Shown in pieces: positions 18,681 through 28,708 of a DNA stretch of 57,130 nucleotides. Source of the DNA: Puniceicoccales bacterium (GTDB lineage Bacteria > Verrucomicrobiota > Verrucomicrobiia > Opitutales > UBA953); NCBI GenBank assembly GCA_031269335.1, contig JAISZI010000101.1, positions 1-57,130 of the forward strand. Reading direction: 5' to 3'. A program made the position numbers and the translations under genes. Every line of letters begins with the position of its first letter. Positions within the stretch are counted from its first letter, which is position 1. The notes beneath the pieces are model-generated. The model worked only from the letters and a program-made list of their open reading frames with translations. It had not been told where the DNA came from and made no database searches.

Positions 18681-20472
18681 TCGTTTCCAGTGCCCGGGCG
18701 GGTGCTCCGCCCGGGACATGCCCCATGAGGCGCGCGGAAAAATCAAGCAGGATTTTCTTGATTTCCACCGGATTAGTTTCCGAAAAAACGTCGTCTTTAA
18801 GCGTTTCCAACTTTCCGGTAGTGACGTGGCGCAAGAGGTAACGAATGCCTGGAATTGCGGCGGACGACATGCTGAGTGCGTCCGCACCCAGAGCGATGAG
18901 AAGCGGGGCAAACATCGGGTCGCCCGCCATTTCGCCGCACACGCTCACGGGGATTTTCCGCTGCTTCGCCGCATCAATGACATCGCGTAACGTGCGTAAT
19001 ACCGCTGGGTTGCACGGTTCGTAGAGGTGGGCGATGCGTCCGTTGCCGCGGTCAACAGCCAACAGGTATTGCACGAGGTCGTTCGTCCCGATGCTGAAGA
19101 AATCGCAATGCTGGGCGAGGTTGTCTGCCATGATGGCAGCACTGGGGATTTCGATCATCGCGCCGACGTCAATGTTTTCGCCAACAGGAACATTCGTCTC
19201 GCGCAACTCGTCCAAAACGCGCCCGTAAAACTCCCGCGCCTGAACTAACTCGTCCAGAGAGGAAATCATCGGAAACATTATTTTCACGTTCCCAAACGCA
19301 CTGGCGCGCAGGATGGCGCGTAATTGGGTCCGAAAGACGGCTTTGTTCTCAAGGCAGATACGAATGGCTCGGAACCCCATGAACGGGTTGGCACCGGGGG
19401 CACCGTGAACGACATGCGGCTTGTCTCCCCCGATATCAAGCGTGCGCACGACGACGAATGCTGGTTTCGCCGCCGCTATCACTGCTTTGTAATACTCAAA
19501 TTGCGTGTCCTCGCCGGGTGTCTGCCAGGGTGTCTTGAGAAAAACGCCTTCGGTGCGAAACAACCCGATGCCATTGGCGCGGTTTTCCCTCACCGACGCC
19601 ATGTCCTCGGCACTATTCACATTCGCAGAGAGCACGAACGGCTTTTCGTCCAAGGTCAAATCGGGCTGGTCAGCCTCTCGCATCATGCGACGGTGGGCGG
19701 CATCGCGCTCCTTTTTAAGAAGACCATAGCGATAACGCGTTTCTTCGGACGGATTTACGTAAACGACACCTTCGTAGCCATCTACGAGCACTTCGTCACC
19801 AGGCTCAATTTTTTTTGATGCCACTATTAGCCCGACTACGGCAGGAATGCGCAAAGCGCGGGACATGATGGCGGTGTGACTCGTGCGATTGCCCTCGTCC
19901 GTCACAATGGCGAGCACGCGCTTTTTTTCTACACCCGCCGTGTCGGAAGGCGTGAGATCGTTGGCGACGATGATGCGGTCGTCCATGACGTCCGAAAGGG
20001 CGGTTCGCGACAATCCGAGCAAATGGTGAAGAATGCGCTGCGTGATGTCTCGCACGTCACCCGCACGCGCCTTGAAATACTCGTCATCAAGATTGGAGAA
20101 AAAATTGATAAACTTTTCCGCAGTAGAAAAAAAGCAGTAGGCAACGTTACACTTTTCCTCGTGCAACATCCGCAGGGTCTCGTCAATGAGTGCCGGATCG
20201 TCCAAGGCGAGCAAATGAGCGTCAAAAATAGCAGCTTCCTTTTCCCCAAGCCGCCCCGCCACCGTATCGCGCAACGCCGAAATCTCTCGGCGGGTGGCAA
20301 GCAGGGCATCCTCAAAACGCGCTTTTTCGGCGGAAATACTCTCTTCTTCAATGGGATAGCACAAGACATTGGGACTGCTTTGATGAAAAACGAATGCCGC
20401 CCCCGATGCGACACCCGGTGCGGCGGCAACGCCCTTTATTAAAATTTCTGATTTTAGGGAGACCTGGTCCAT
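18661..20472 (-). CDS. ptsI: Phosphoenolpyruvate-protein phosphotransferase (PTS enzyme I)
   Basis: Enzyme I transfers phosphate from PEP to HPr, the first step of the phosphotransferase system. It has 603 residues, close to the usual 570-600, and no N-terminal GAF domain, so it is PtsI rather than PtsP. The phosphorylated histidine is H199 in GNRTSHTAIMSRAL. The PEP-binding barrel shows TLDIGGDKPH, GTNDLVQYLLAVDRGN and the catalytic cysteine C512 in VSVCGEMAGDP. No ptsH or EII gene lies in the window. In many Verrucomicrobiota the PTS is incomplete and may be regulatory, which I cannot test here. Confidence 0.95.
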   Translation of the reverse strand: MDQVSLKSEILIKGVAAAPGVASGAAFVFHQSSPNVLCYPIEEESISAEKARFEDALLATRREISALRDTVAGRLGEKEAAIFDAHLLALDDPALIDETLRMLHEEKCNVAYCFFSTAEKFINFFSNLDDEYFKARAGDVRDITQRILHHLLGLSRTALSDVMDDRIIVANDLTPSDTAGVEKKRVLAIVTDEGNRTSHTAIMSRALRIPAVVGLIVASKKIEPGDEVLVDGYEGVVYVNPSEETRYRYGLLKKERDAAHRRMMREADQPDLTLDEKPFVLSANVNSAEDMASVRENRANGIGLFRTEGVFLKTPWQTPGEDTQFEYYKAVIAAAKPAFVVVRTLDIGGDKPHVVHGAPGANPFMGFRAIRICLENKAVFRTQLRAILRASAFGNVKIMFPMISSLDELVQAREFYGRVLDELRETNVPVGENIDVGAMIEIPSAAIMADNLAQHCDFFSIGTNDLVQYLLAVDRGNGRIAHLYEPCNPAVLRTLRDVIDAAKQRKIPVSVCGEMAGDPMFAPLLIALGADALSMSSAAIPGIRYLLRHVTTGKLETLKDDVFSETNPVEIKKILLDFSARLMGHVPGGAPARALETTTPFSR

Positions 20473-20675
20473 ACAATTCGGAGCGGCACGCTACCACTAT
20501 CGATTGATAGAACGAAGATTAAAAAAACCAAAAACTTGTTTTTCAAAAAAGGCGGGAAGGGGAGGGGATGCTCGCCCGCTGCGATATTACCGTTGTCCAA
20601 TAGGTTATGGATTTTTCTACTGCGCCCGTGTTTCTTAGTGTTGCTTATTGAGGGAATTTCGCCCAGTGAAGGCGC

Positions 20676-21806
20676 ATGTTTTTTTTCTCACGAACCGCTG
20701 TTTTTCGTGCATCCGTTTCTGTGTTTGCGGCATTTCTTGTCCTCCGTCCCAGCGTAGTATCCGCCGACGAAACAACCGCCCTACCAACGGTTCAGACGGA
20801 TATTGCCGGCGGAAATTTGGAAAATGTTCCCGCAGCACCCGATGTGCGCCGTTTCCTTTTTGAAGCACCGTTGCGTAGTTTTTCCAAAAAATCTTACGAG
20901 GCGGCGGTTCCTGCCCTGATAGAAACCTTCGAGAAAAGAACGCTCCGTGTCCTCCGTCCCGGTGCAACGCGGAAAGTGGCGTTGAAAATCTACACTTCTT
21001 CGGGACCGGGCATTGCGACGCCGAAAAATCTTACCCGCGCTGTTATCCGCGAGATGGAGCGGCGCGGCTTTACGCGGGCAAATATCATTCTCGTAGATTT
21101 GCAGGAAAAATATTTGCGCGAAAGTGGTTACCTCCCGAAGTTGCGCACGGAAGGCGAGACCTTTGAGGGTTGCCCCGTCGCCGCTCTTGACACTGAGAAT
21201 TACTATGATCGGCAGTGGTTTTATGACAACCCCCTCCCGTCGAGGGAGATTTTTGCGCGCCATGGAGATTTTTCTGCAGCACGCACTCTTGTTGATCGGC
21301 AAAGTTTTCTCCCTGTTCCGCTTTTTGCGCGTGTGGATTTCTGGATAAATCTTCCCGTTGCGCAAGACAGTGCCGCTCTCGGCGTTTCTGCCGCGCTGGG
21401 CAATGCTACGCTCTGGAACATCAGCAACCAGCGCCGTTTCCTCGACAACCCCGCGAACGCTCCCAAGGTAGCGGTAGAAGTCGCTGCTATTCCGGAACTT
21501 AGCCGCAACCTCGTCTTTCACCTCATGAGCCTCGAACGCTACCAATACGTCGGCGGTCCCATGTTCGACTCCAATTATTGCGCCTCCGAAAAACGCCTCT
21601 GGCTCAGCGCAAACCCACTGGCGGTTGATTTCCTCATGTGGAAGCGCATCAACGCCGCCCGCAGCAAACGTGGCTTTCCGCTAATAGAGCCGGAGCCAGT
21701 CATGTTTATTCAAGGCAACACCCCGCCCATCATGCTCGGCTCCTGCCGCCCTGCCGAACTGGATCTCGTGCGCGTCTCCCCGCCCGCCCAACCCGGACAA
21801 AAATAG
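20676..21806 (+). CDS. DUF362-like exported protein of unknown function
   Basis: 376 residues. The N-terminus has a signal peptide (ARG then VSVFAAFLVLRPSVVSA, cleavage near residue 30). The body resembles DUF362 proteins: VALKIYTSSGPGIATPKNL, then REMERRGFTRANIILVD, then FWINLPVAQDSAALGVSAALGNATLW, which matches the 'INLPK..KTH' region of that family. It lacks the ferredoxin-like cysteines some DUF362 members carry. No activity is established for the family. It is followed by thrS after 107 bases on the same strand, with no evident functional link. Confidence 0.6.
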   Translation: MFFFSRTAVFRASVSVFAAFLVLRPSVVSADETTALPTVQTDIAGGNLENVPAAPDVRRFLFEAPLRSFSKKSYEAAVPALIETFEKRTLRVLRPGATRKVALKIYTSSGPGIATPKNLTRAVIREMERRGFTRANIILVDLQEKYLRESGYLPKLRTEGETFEGCPVAALDTENYYDRQWFYDNPLPSREIFARHGDFSAARTLVDRQSFLPVPLFARVDFWINLPVAQDSAALGVSAALGNATLWNISNQRRFLDNPANAPKVAVEVAAIPELSRNLVFHLMSLERYQYVGGPMFDSNYCASEKRLWLSANPLAVDFLMWKRINAARSKRGFPLIEPEPVMFIQGNTPPIMLGSCRPAELDLVRVSPPAQPGQK

Positions 21807-21913
21807 CGCAGACGGCTCCCGCCCGCGAACCTCGTGCACATTCTGCTGCTTGGGGGAGTTCTGTTCTTTTCGTTGGCGGGGTTTTCTGTTCCCATTCGTT
21901 GTTTTTCCAAAAG

Positions 21914-23818
21914 ATGATGACACCGCTTCAAGAAATTCGTCACTCGGCTTCGCATATTCTCGCCGCCGCTGTTTTGCGTCTTTTTCCGCAAACTAAACTC
22001 GACATAGGACCGCCGACCGACACCGGTTTTTACTATGATTTCGACAGTGAACATAAGTTCACGTCGGAGGATCTTGAAAAGATTGAGGAAAAAATGCGCG
22101 AGATCATCAAAGAGAATCAGAAGTTTGAACGTTTTGAGTGTTCTCGCGAAGAAGCCGTCCGACACATTACAGAGTTTGGGCAAAGCACTTACAAATTAGG
22201 GCGGCTTGCGGACATACCGGAGGGCGAGGCGATCAGCTTTTACCGCAACGGCGATTTTCTCGACCTGTGTGCGGGCACGCATGTGCGTTACACCTCGCAG
22301 GTTAAAGCGTTCAAGCTCCTCTCTATCGCCGGCTCGTATCATCGCGGCGATGAAAAGAATAAGCAGCTGCAGCGCATCTACGGCACCGCTTTTGCGTCAA
22401 AAGACGAGTTGGCGCTGCATTTGCACAATCTCGAAGAGGCTAAAAAGCGTGACCACCGCAAACTCGGGCGCGAACTCCGGCTTTTCCACATTGACGAAGA
22501 TGTTGGGCAGGGTCTCGTGCTCTGGTTGCCCAACGGGGCCATAGTGCGGCAAGCGTTGCAAGACTTCATCGGCAGCGAATTGCGCAAACAAGGTTACCAG
22601 CAAGTAGTTACGCCACATATCGGGAAACTCGCCCTATACAAGACATCGGGGCATTTTCCTTATTACAAGGAATCCCAGTTCCCGCCGATCACCGACCCCG
22701 ATCAACTCTCCAAAATCGCCACCGAAGGTTGCACCTGCTGCGACCTTACCGCCCGCCTCGAAGCCATTTCCGCTAAATTTCGCGAAACGATCAACGCCCG
22801 CACCGGGACCGATGTCATCAGTGCCAATCGCGTTCGCCCCGAGGCGGAGCTGCTTGATGGCTTTCTCCTCAAGCCGATGAATTGCCCGCATCATATCAAA
22901 ATTTTCTCTTCCGCGCCCCGTTCCTATCGCGATCTTCCCGTGCGCCTCGCGGAATTTGGCACGGTCTATCGCTGGGAACAATCGGGCGAGCTTAACGGCA
23001 TGACGCGTGTGCGTGGCTTCACCCAAGATGACGCCCACATCTTTTGCGCCGAAGAACAAGTCGCAGACGAAATTCGCGGCTGCCTCTCCCTCGTCAAAAT
23101 CGTCCTCACCACCCTCGGCATCAACAACTACCGCGTGCGCGTCGGTCTGCGCGACCCGGACTCGGACAAATACACGGGAAAAGCCGAGAACTGGGACAAA
23201 GCCGAAGCGGCGTGCCTTGACGCTGCGCGCGACCTCGGCGCAATTTTCTCCGAAGAACCGGGCGAAGCTGCCTTCTATGGTCCAAAAATTGACTTTGTTG
23301 TCCGCGACGTCATCGGGCGCGAATGGCAGCTCGGCACCGTGCAAGTGGACTATAACCTCCCGGAACGCTTTGACTTATCTTACACCGGTGCCGACAACAA
23401 GCCCCACCGCCCCGTCATGATTCACCGCGCTCCCTTCGGCTCGCTGGAACGCTTTTGCGGTGTGCTCATTGAACACTTTGCGGGCGCGTTTCCGACATGG
23501 CTCGCGCCAGAACAGGCACGGGTCATTCCGCTTAACGACACCTTAAACGCCCACGCCAACGAAACTGCCAATTTCCTTCGTTCGCATGACATCCGCGTCA
23601 GCGTGGACGCGCACAGCGACAAGTTGGGGGCGAAAATACGCCGAGCGGAGTTGGACAAGGTGCCGCACATCCTCGTCATCGGGTCGAAAGAATACGAGAC
23701 GGGTTGCGTATCCGTGCGTTCGCGAGCGGACAAAGCAATGGACGGCACGCGCCCGCTTAACGAGTTCACCGAAATGATTCTTGCCGAAATTCGCGAACGC
23801 AGACTCCCGCGCCGGTAA
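21914..23818 (+). CDS. thrS: Threonyl-tRNA synthetase lacking the N-terminal TGS domain
   Basis: It charges tRNA-Thr. The start is ATG 21914 (or 21917). The frame is open further upstream to 21638, but that stretch overlaps the preceding gene and does not encode a TGS domain. The protein therefore begins at the editing domain, with H10-SAS-H14 almost at the N-terminus, whereas the usual enzyme has about 60 TGS residues first. It is still 634 residues because of an insertion of roughly 50 residues (about 255-310, containing CTCCDL) between the SGHFPYY and LLKPMNCPHH regions of the catalytic core. Motif 2 (YRWEQSGELNGMTRVRGF) and the C-terminal anticodon-binding domain are intact. Confidence 0.93.
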   Translation: MMTPLQEIRHSASHILAAAVLRLFPQTKLDIGPPTDTGFYYDFDSEHKFTSEDLEKIEEKMREIIKENQKFERFECSREEAVRHITEFGQSTYKLGRLADIPEGEAISFYRNGDFLDLCAGTHVRYTSQVKAFKLLSIAGSYHRGDEKNKQLQRIYGTAFASKDELALHLHNLEEAKKRDHRKLGRELRLFHIDEDVGQGLVLWLPNGAIVRQALQDFIGSELRKQGYQQVVTPHIGKLALYKTSGHFPYYKESQFPPITDPDQLSKIATEGCTCCDLTARLEAISAKFRETINARTGTDVISANRVRPEAELLDGFLLKPMNCPHHIKIFSSAPRSYRDLPVRLAEFGTVYRWEQSGELNGMTRVRGFTQDDAHIFCAEEQVADEIRGCLSLVKIVLTTLGINNYRVRVGLRDPDSDKYTGKAENWDKAEAACLDAARDLGAIFSEEPGEAAFYGPKIDFVVRDVIGREWQLGTVQVDYNLPERFDLSYTGADNKPHRPVMIHRAPFGSLERFCGVLIEHFAGAFPTWLAPEQARVIPLNDTLNAHANETANFLRSHDIRVSVDAHSDKLGAKIRRAELDKVPHILVIGSKEYETGCVSVRSRADKAMDGTRPLNEFTEMILAEIRERRLPRR

Positions 23819-23864
23819 ACTAAGAAAACGCCGAGGTATCCATAGGCACGCCCGACCAGCATCT

Positions 23865-25802
23865 ATGCTCGAACTCAACGGCATAAGCCTCCGCTTCGGA
23901 CACCAATTGCTCTTTGACGACGTATCAGTCGCCGTCGGACCGAGCGAACGTGTTGGTCTCGCCGGGCTAAACGGTTCCGGCAAATCGACCCTGCTCAAAG
24001 TGATCGCCGGTCTCACCGAACCCGATTCCGGGAGCGTGGTGGCGGCGAAAAACATGACCATCGGTTACCTGCCCCAAGACGGCCTCGAATGCTGCGGGCG
24101 TCCCCTTTTCGCCGAGGTTGAGAGTGCGCTTGACGACGTCTTGCGCCTGCGCCGCACCATAGCCGACGCCTCGGCGCAGCTCCTCACGCTTCAACCCGAA
24201 AGTGCCGCCTATCGCGAGCTGTTGATTATGCTCGGCGACTGGGAACGGCAACTTGATGACGCCGATGACGACAAGGTGAAGTCTCGCGTCGAAAGCGTCC
24301 TGCTCGGTCTGGGTTTCCAAATGGACGACATGCAGCGCGACACCGGCGAATTTTCCGGCGGCTGGCAGATGCGCATCGCCCTCGCCAAACTTCTCCTGCG
24401 CGAACCTTCTTTGCTGCTCATGGACGAACCGACAAACCACCTCGATGTAGAAAGTCAGTGTTGGCTCGAAGAATGGCTGCGCCGTTATCGCGGCTCCCTC
24501 ATCATTGTTTCGCATGATCGCGCATTTCTTGACACCCTTTGCCGGCGCACCCTTGCCTTGCGCCGCGGTCGCCTTGAAGACCATGCGGGCAATTATTCCA
24601 GTTACGAAAAAACATCCGCCCTCCAGCGCGAACAACGCCGCGCCGCTGCTCGCAAACAACAACGCGAACTCGACCGCACCCGCGTTTTCATTGACCGCTT
24701 CCGCGCAACGGCAACCAGAGCCTCTCAGGTGCAGAGTCGGATAAAGGCGTTGAAAAAAGTAGAACTCATTGAAGCGGAAGAAGAAGACTTGACCGCCATC
24801 GCGTTCCGTTTCCCGACACCGCCACCCAGCGGGCGCGTCGTCGTCAACCTCGCGAACGCGGGCAAGAGCTACGGCGATCTGCGCATCTTTGAGGGCGTCG
24901 ATTTTCAATTGGAACGCGGGGATCGCATCGCCGTTGTCGGTCCAAATGGCGCGGGCAAATCCACCTTCGCCCGGATTCTCGCCGGTGTCGAACCGCTCTC
25001 GGCGGGTTCACGCGAAGAAGGCTTGCGCGCCGCGGTGGCGCACTTCGCGCAGCATCAAGCGGGCGAACTTGACCCCTCGCTCGACGTCTTTGAAACCGTC
25101 AACGCCGTTGCAGCGGGCGAAGGGCAGATGCGGCTGCGGTCTCTCCTCGGTGCCTTTCTTTTCCGTGGCGACGATGTTCTTAAAAAAGTGTCCGTGCTCT
25201 CCGGCGGTGAACGCAGCCGGCTCGCGTTGGTGCGTCTCCTGCTGCGCCCGTTCAACTGCCTTATCCTCGACGAGCCGACCAACCACCTTGACGAACGCTC
25301 CAAGACCGTCCTCGCCGCCGCCATTGCCCATTACGAAGGCGCCCTCGTCGTCGTTTCCCATGACCGCGCATTCCTCGATCCGCTCGTGACAAAAGTATTA
25401 GAAGTGCGGCGCGGCGCCATCCGCATTTTCACCGGCAATGTCAGCGACTATCTCGCCGCGACAGCGAACGCCGCCCCAGAGCACGCCGCCGCCGCCGTCA
25501 CGCCGCAACCTGTGCCGCTTGCCGGTGACCCGCGTGAACGCCGCCGCCGCGTCGCAGAACGCAACCTCCGCCTCGCCCCGTTGCGCAAGCAAACCGCAGA
25601 AGTCGAAGCACTTGTCGCACGGTTGGAGGCGGACGTGGTCGCCATCGAAAAGAAAATGGCGTCGCCGGAGTTTTTCAAAAAAGGCAGTTCAACAAAGGAA
25701 GCCATGGACAACTACAACGCTGTCCGTGCGGCTACAGCCGAAGCCTACGAAGACTGGTCGCGCCTGTGCGCACAGATAGAAGCGGTCGAGCGGGAAGAAT
25801 GA
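23865..25802 (+). CDS. ABC-F family ATPase (Uup/EttA-like)
   Basis: A soluble protein with two ABC cassettes and no membrane segments, of the class that acts on ribosomes. The ATG at 23865 (MLELNGISLRFG) is chosen over the earlier in-frame ATG at 23781, which lies within thrS. It has 645 residues. Cassette 1: GLNGSGKS (34-41), signature FSGGWQMRIALAKLL, Walker B LLLMDEPTNHLD. An interdomain linker rich in Arg/Gln/Glu follows, then cassette 2 with GPNGAGKST, LSGGERSRLALVR and LILDEPTNHLD. A C-terminal charged coiled coil (after about residue 560) resembles Uup, which binds DNA or RNA junctions. The subfamily is not certain. Confidence 0.92.
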   Translation: MLELNGISLRFGHQLLFDDVSVAVGPSERVGLAGLNGSGKSTLLKVIAGLTEPDSGSVVAAKNMTIGYLPQDGLECCGRPLFAEVESALDDVLRLRRTIADASAQLLTLQPESAAYRELLIMLGDWERQLDDADDDKVKSRVESVLLGLGFQMDDMQRDTGEFSGGWQMRIALAKLLLREPSLLLMDEPTNHLDVESQCWLEEWLRRYRGSLIIVSHDRAFLDTLCRRTLALRRGRLEDHAGNYSSYEKTSALQREQRRAAARKQQRELDRTRVFIDRFRATATRASQVQSRIKALKKVELIEAEEEDLTAIAFRFPTPPPSGRVVVNLANAGKSYGDLRIFEGVDFQLERGDRIAVVGPNGAGKSTFARILAGVEPLSAGSREEGLRAAVAHFAQHQAGELDPSLDVFETVNAVAAGEGQMRLRSLLGAFLFRGDDVLKKVSVLSGGERSRLALVRLLLRPFNCLILDEPTNHLDERSKTVLAAAIAHYEGALVVVSHDRAFLDPLVTKVLEVRRGAIRIFTGNVSDYLAATANAAPEHAAAAVTPQPVPLAGDPRERRRRVAERNLRLAPLRKQTAEVEALVARLEADVVAIEKKMASPEFFKKGSSTKEAMDNYNAVRAATAEAYEDWSRLCAQIEAVEREE

Positions 25803-25872
25803 TCTGCCCGCATTGTTTCATTGTCGCACTGTGATAAAAGTGGTGCTTCCTTCTGCCCATTCGACCTTTTCC

Positions 25873-27351
25873 ATGAGTAAGTTCCTTTTTGTCCTTAACA
25901 GACTCGAGCACTGGAAACCCGACATAGCGCAGGCGACGATTGCCACGGCGCGCCAGTATCTCACCGACCCGAAGTTTGCGCAAATGCGGGGCGTGCGTGT
26001 CATCAATCTCTGCCGCTCGCTCGCCTACCAGACGAATGGCTACTACGTTTCGTTGATCGCCGAGGCGCGCGGACACAAGCCGCTCCCGCGCATCACCACT
26101 ATCCAAGACGTCAAATCTTCTTCCATCATCCGTTCCGCATCCGCCGAGCTTGACGAATTAGCAAGGAAGACGCTTGCCCACCTCCGCGAAAAAACCTTCG
26201 AACTCGCCGTTTATTTTTCCCGGGGCGTCCACGCCCACTACGACCAGCTTTGCCGCCAAATTTTTAATACTTTCCCCGCCCCGCTCCTGCTCGCCACTTT
26301 TCGTAAAGACGACGAAAACGGCTGGGAAATGCGCGGCGTCTCCACTATTTCCCTGCAAGATGTTCCAGGTGAACATGTTCCGGCTCTCTATGACCGCGCC
26401 GCCGAGTTCGTCCAACGGGGCACCACGCCAGCCCGCCCAAAACCGGTCGGCCGCTACGATCTGGCAATCCTCTGGGATAAAAACGAACGCAACAGCGCCT
26501 CCAATGAACGCGCCATTAACCGCTTCATCCGCGCCGCCGATAAACTCTCCATTGATACCGAAATCATAAATCGCGACGATTTCGGTCGTATCGGCGAGTT
26601 CGACGCGCTCTTTATCCGCGCCACCACAGCGGTTAATAATTACACGTTCCGCTTCGCCCGCGTCGCCGAATCCGAAGGCCTTGTCGTTATGGACGATGCC
26701 GCTTCCATCATCCGTTGCTCCAACAAAGTTTATCTCGCCGAACTTTTTGAACATCACGCCATCCCCACGCCCCGCACCCAAGTCGTCCACCGCGACAATA
26801 TCGACTTCGTCCTCAACACCCTCGGTCTGCCCATCATTCTCAAGCAGCCCGACAGCGCGTTTTCCCTCGGCGTCGTCAAAGCCTCCAGTCGCACAGAATA
26901 TCACGCGCTCGTTAATTCCCTTCTCGACAAATCCGACCTCGTCATCGCGCAACAATATCTGCCCACAAACTTCGACTGGCGCATCGGCATTCTCGACGGC
27001 AAACCGCTCTACGCCTGCAAATACCACATGGTGCGCGGGCACTGGCAAATCTACAACCCCATCGAAACCGCCTCCGCTAAAAACAGTGGCCGCCACGAAA
27101 CTCTGCCCGTCGAAATGGCTCCCCGCGCTGTCACGCGGATAGCTTTGAAAGCTGCCAACGCCATCGGGCGCGGTTTCTACGGCGTAGATATTAAGGAAGT
27201 TGACGGCAAACCCTACGTCGTCGAAGTCAACGACAACCCCAGTATTGACGCCGGCGTCGAAGACAGCGTGCTGCGCGAGACGCTCTACGAACGCGTCATG
27301 GAATTTTTTCTGCGCCGCCTCGAACGCGTCAGCGATGGTGTGGAAAATTAG
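25873..27351 (+). CDS. RimK-like ATP-grasp ligase with RLAN-type N-terminal domain
   Basis: Predicted to form an amide or peptide bond using ATP. The start is the ATG at 25873 (MSKFLFVLNRLEHWKP); 492 residues. The first 200 residues look like the RimK-like ATP-grasp N-terminal (RLAN) domain, containing VINLCRSLAYQTNGYYVSLIAEARGH. The ATP-grasp fold follows, with LGLPIILKQPDSAFSLGVVK, GKPLYACKYH and the metal-binding DIKEVDGKPYVVEVNDNPS near the C-terminus. The substrate is unknown. The usual partner genes of this family (GCS2-like or peptidase genes) are not seen beside it. It converges with the Gfo/Idh gene, leaving 14 bases. Confidence 0.82.
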   Translation: MSKFLFVLNRLEHWKPDIAQATIATARQYLTDPKFAQMRGVRVINLCRSLAYQTNGYYVSLIAEARGHKPLPRITTIQDVKSSSIIRSASAELDELARKTLAHLREKTFELAVYFSRGVHAHYDQLCRQIFNTFPAPLLLATFRKDDENGWEMRGVSTISLQDVPGEHVPALYDRAAEFVQRGTTPARPKPVGRYDLAILWDKNERNSASNERAINRFIRAADKLSIDTEIINRDDFGRIGEFDALFIRATTAVNNYTFRFARVAESEGLVVMDDAASIIRCSNKVYLAELFEHHAIPTPRTQVVHRDNIDFVLNTLGLPIILKQPDSAFSLGVVKASSRTEYHALVNSLLDKSDLVIAQQYLPTNFDWRIGILDGKPLYACKYHMVRGHWQIYNPIETASAKNSGRHETLPVEMAPRAVTRIALKAANAIGRGFYGVDIKEVDGKPYVVEVNDNPSIDAGVEDSVLRETLYERVMEFFLRRLERVSDGVEN

Positions 27352-27365
27352 CCTGTGTGCGTTTT

Positions 27366-28568
27366 TTAATCGCGTAATCCCTTGAGGTCAGCTTCGCGCC
27401 GGTTGGTGTCCTTCAAGATGTCTTCCCATTTAAGAAGCGTATTTTTCGCCGCCGCCTCCCGCCCCAAAATTGCGAGCATTGTTGCACGAACACTCGGAGC
27501 GACAGTGGAATTTGAGTAATCGGAAGAAATAACCGCCTCATAAAAACTCTTTATGTTGGCGACAGCACCCGCTTGGTAAAGATTGCCGCATTTTCCCCCG
27601 GGATAAGCCTTTTCGCCGCGAATGCGCGCATAGCCGGCATACTTGCTTTCGAGAATGCCTTTGGTGCCGAAAAGGCGCAAGCCGATGCCTTCGGGAGTGG
27701 AACCGTAGCCGCGGAACTCGCGTGAGGTGAAGGTAATACCGGTATTATTGGGATACTGGTAAAGAGCGGTGCAATAATCGGGGACGTTCCCGGGGGAGAG
27801 GCGTTGCTTGCGCCCGCTTACACCGTAAACGTGGAGCGGGGGCGTGTTGTTCATTGCCCAGTTCATCATGTCAAGAACGTGCACGTCGCGCTCGACAATA
27901 ATTTCGCCGCCAAGAGCGGCGTCGAATCGCCAATTGGCAATGCGTTCGCCGTGACTGCCCGGTCTCGCGTGCGACCCCGGCGAATCGGAATGATAAAACG
28001 CTTCGCCAAAAATAGGCGCGCCAATGTCGCCACTGTGGATGCGCCGCATCGCTTCGATAAAAAACGCATCTGTGCGCGTCTGGAAATCCACGAGGAAACA
28101 AAGTTTATTTTCCGTGGCGCGTTTGCCCGATGCCTCGATAGAAAGACACCCGGGGACGTCCACCGCAACGGGCTTGGCAAGATAAACATGCACGCCGACA
28201 GCGACCGCCTCTTCCGCTATGCGTGGGTGAAACCACGGGGCAACTATGATGGCGATGACATCGGGTTTCGTGTCGAGCAGGCGCTTGTAGGCGGATAGAC
28301 CGGAGAACCGGTGCGATTCGGGCACGCGCAAGGAGTCCCCAGCACGCTTTATCCGGTGGGGAAAATAGTCGCCAATGGCGTGAATTTTGTAACCGCCGTG
28401 TTTTGCGAAAAGATTGCCTATCCATGCGCCGCGTCCACCGCAGCCAAGCAAAGCTAATTTGAGTTCGGGCTTTTTCCCAGGCGCAGTTTGTGCGGAAAGG
28501 GCTTTGCCGCCGAGTGTTATGGCACCGGCAGTCGCGGCGACAGAAGAGAGGAAGTTACGTCTTAACAT
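27366..28568 (-). CDS. Gfo/Idh/MocA family oxidoreductase with Tat-like signal
   Basis: An NAD(P)-dependent dehydrogenase-fold protein, probably periplasmic. The ATG at 28568 gives MLRRNFLSSVAATAGAITLGG, a twin-arginine-like signal ending near ALSA; longer in-frame starts would bury it. It has 400 residues. The Rossmann motif is LALLGCGGRGAWIGN. The family lysine appears in VYLAKPVAVD (equivalent to the EKP motif), and GGEIIVERDVHVLDMMNW carries the conserved histidine. Exported Gfo/Idh proteins are abundant in Verrucomicrobiota and are thought to act on sugars; the substrate is not readable. It follows agmatine deiminase at 140 bases, so it may have its own promoter. Confidence 0.9.
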   Translation of the reverse strand: MLRRNFLSSVAATAGAITLGGKALSAQTAPGKKPELKLALLGCGGRGAWIGNLFAKHGGYKIHAIGDYFPHRIKRAGDSLRVPESHRFSGLSAYKRLLDTKPDVIAIIVAPWFHPRIAEEAVAVGVHVYLAKPVAVDVPGCLSIEASGKRATENKLCFLVDFQTRTDAFFIEAMRRIHSGDIGAPIFGEAFYHSDSPGSHARPGSHGERIANWRFDAALGGEIIVERDVHVLDMMNWAMNNTPPLHVYGVSGRKQRLSPGNVPDYCTALYQYPNNTGITFTSREFRGYGSTPEGIGLRLFGTKGILESKYAGYARIRGEKAYPGGKCGNLYQAGAVANIKSFYEAVISSDYSNSTVAPSVRATMLAILGREAAAKNTLLKWEDILKDTNRREADLKGLRD

Positions 28569-28708
28569 GAGTTTTACGAGAAATCGCGGATTGAAGTTTT
28601 TAGTTAACAAAACCGGCAGACCCCCCGCCAATGGAGAAGTTCCGCACCCGCGAACCGCGGCACCCATTAATAGAGTTGCCGCAGGGGGAATAAGGGCAAC
28701 CAACGAGT

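Noticed and set aside
21638-21913. Upstream extension of thrS
   Set aside because: It overlaps the 3' end of the preceding gene in another frame and encodes no TGS domain, so ATG 21914 is preferred.
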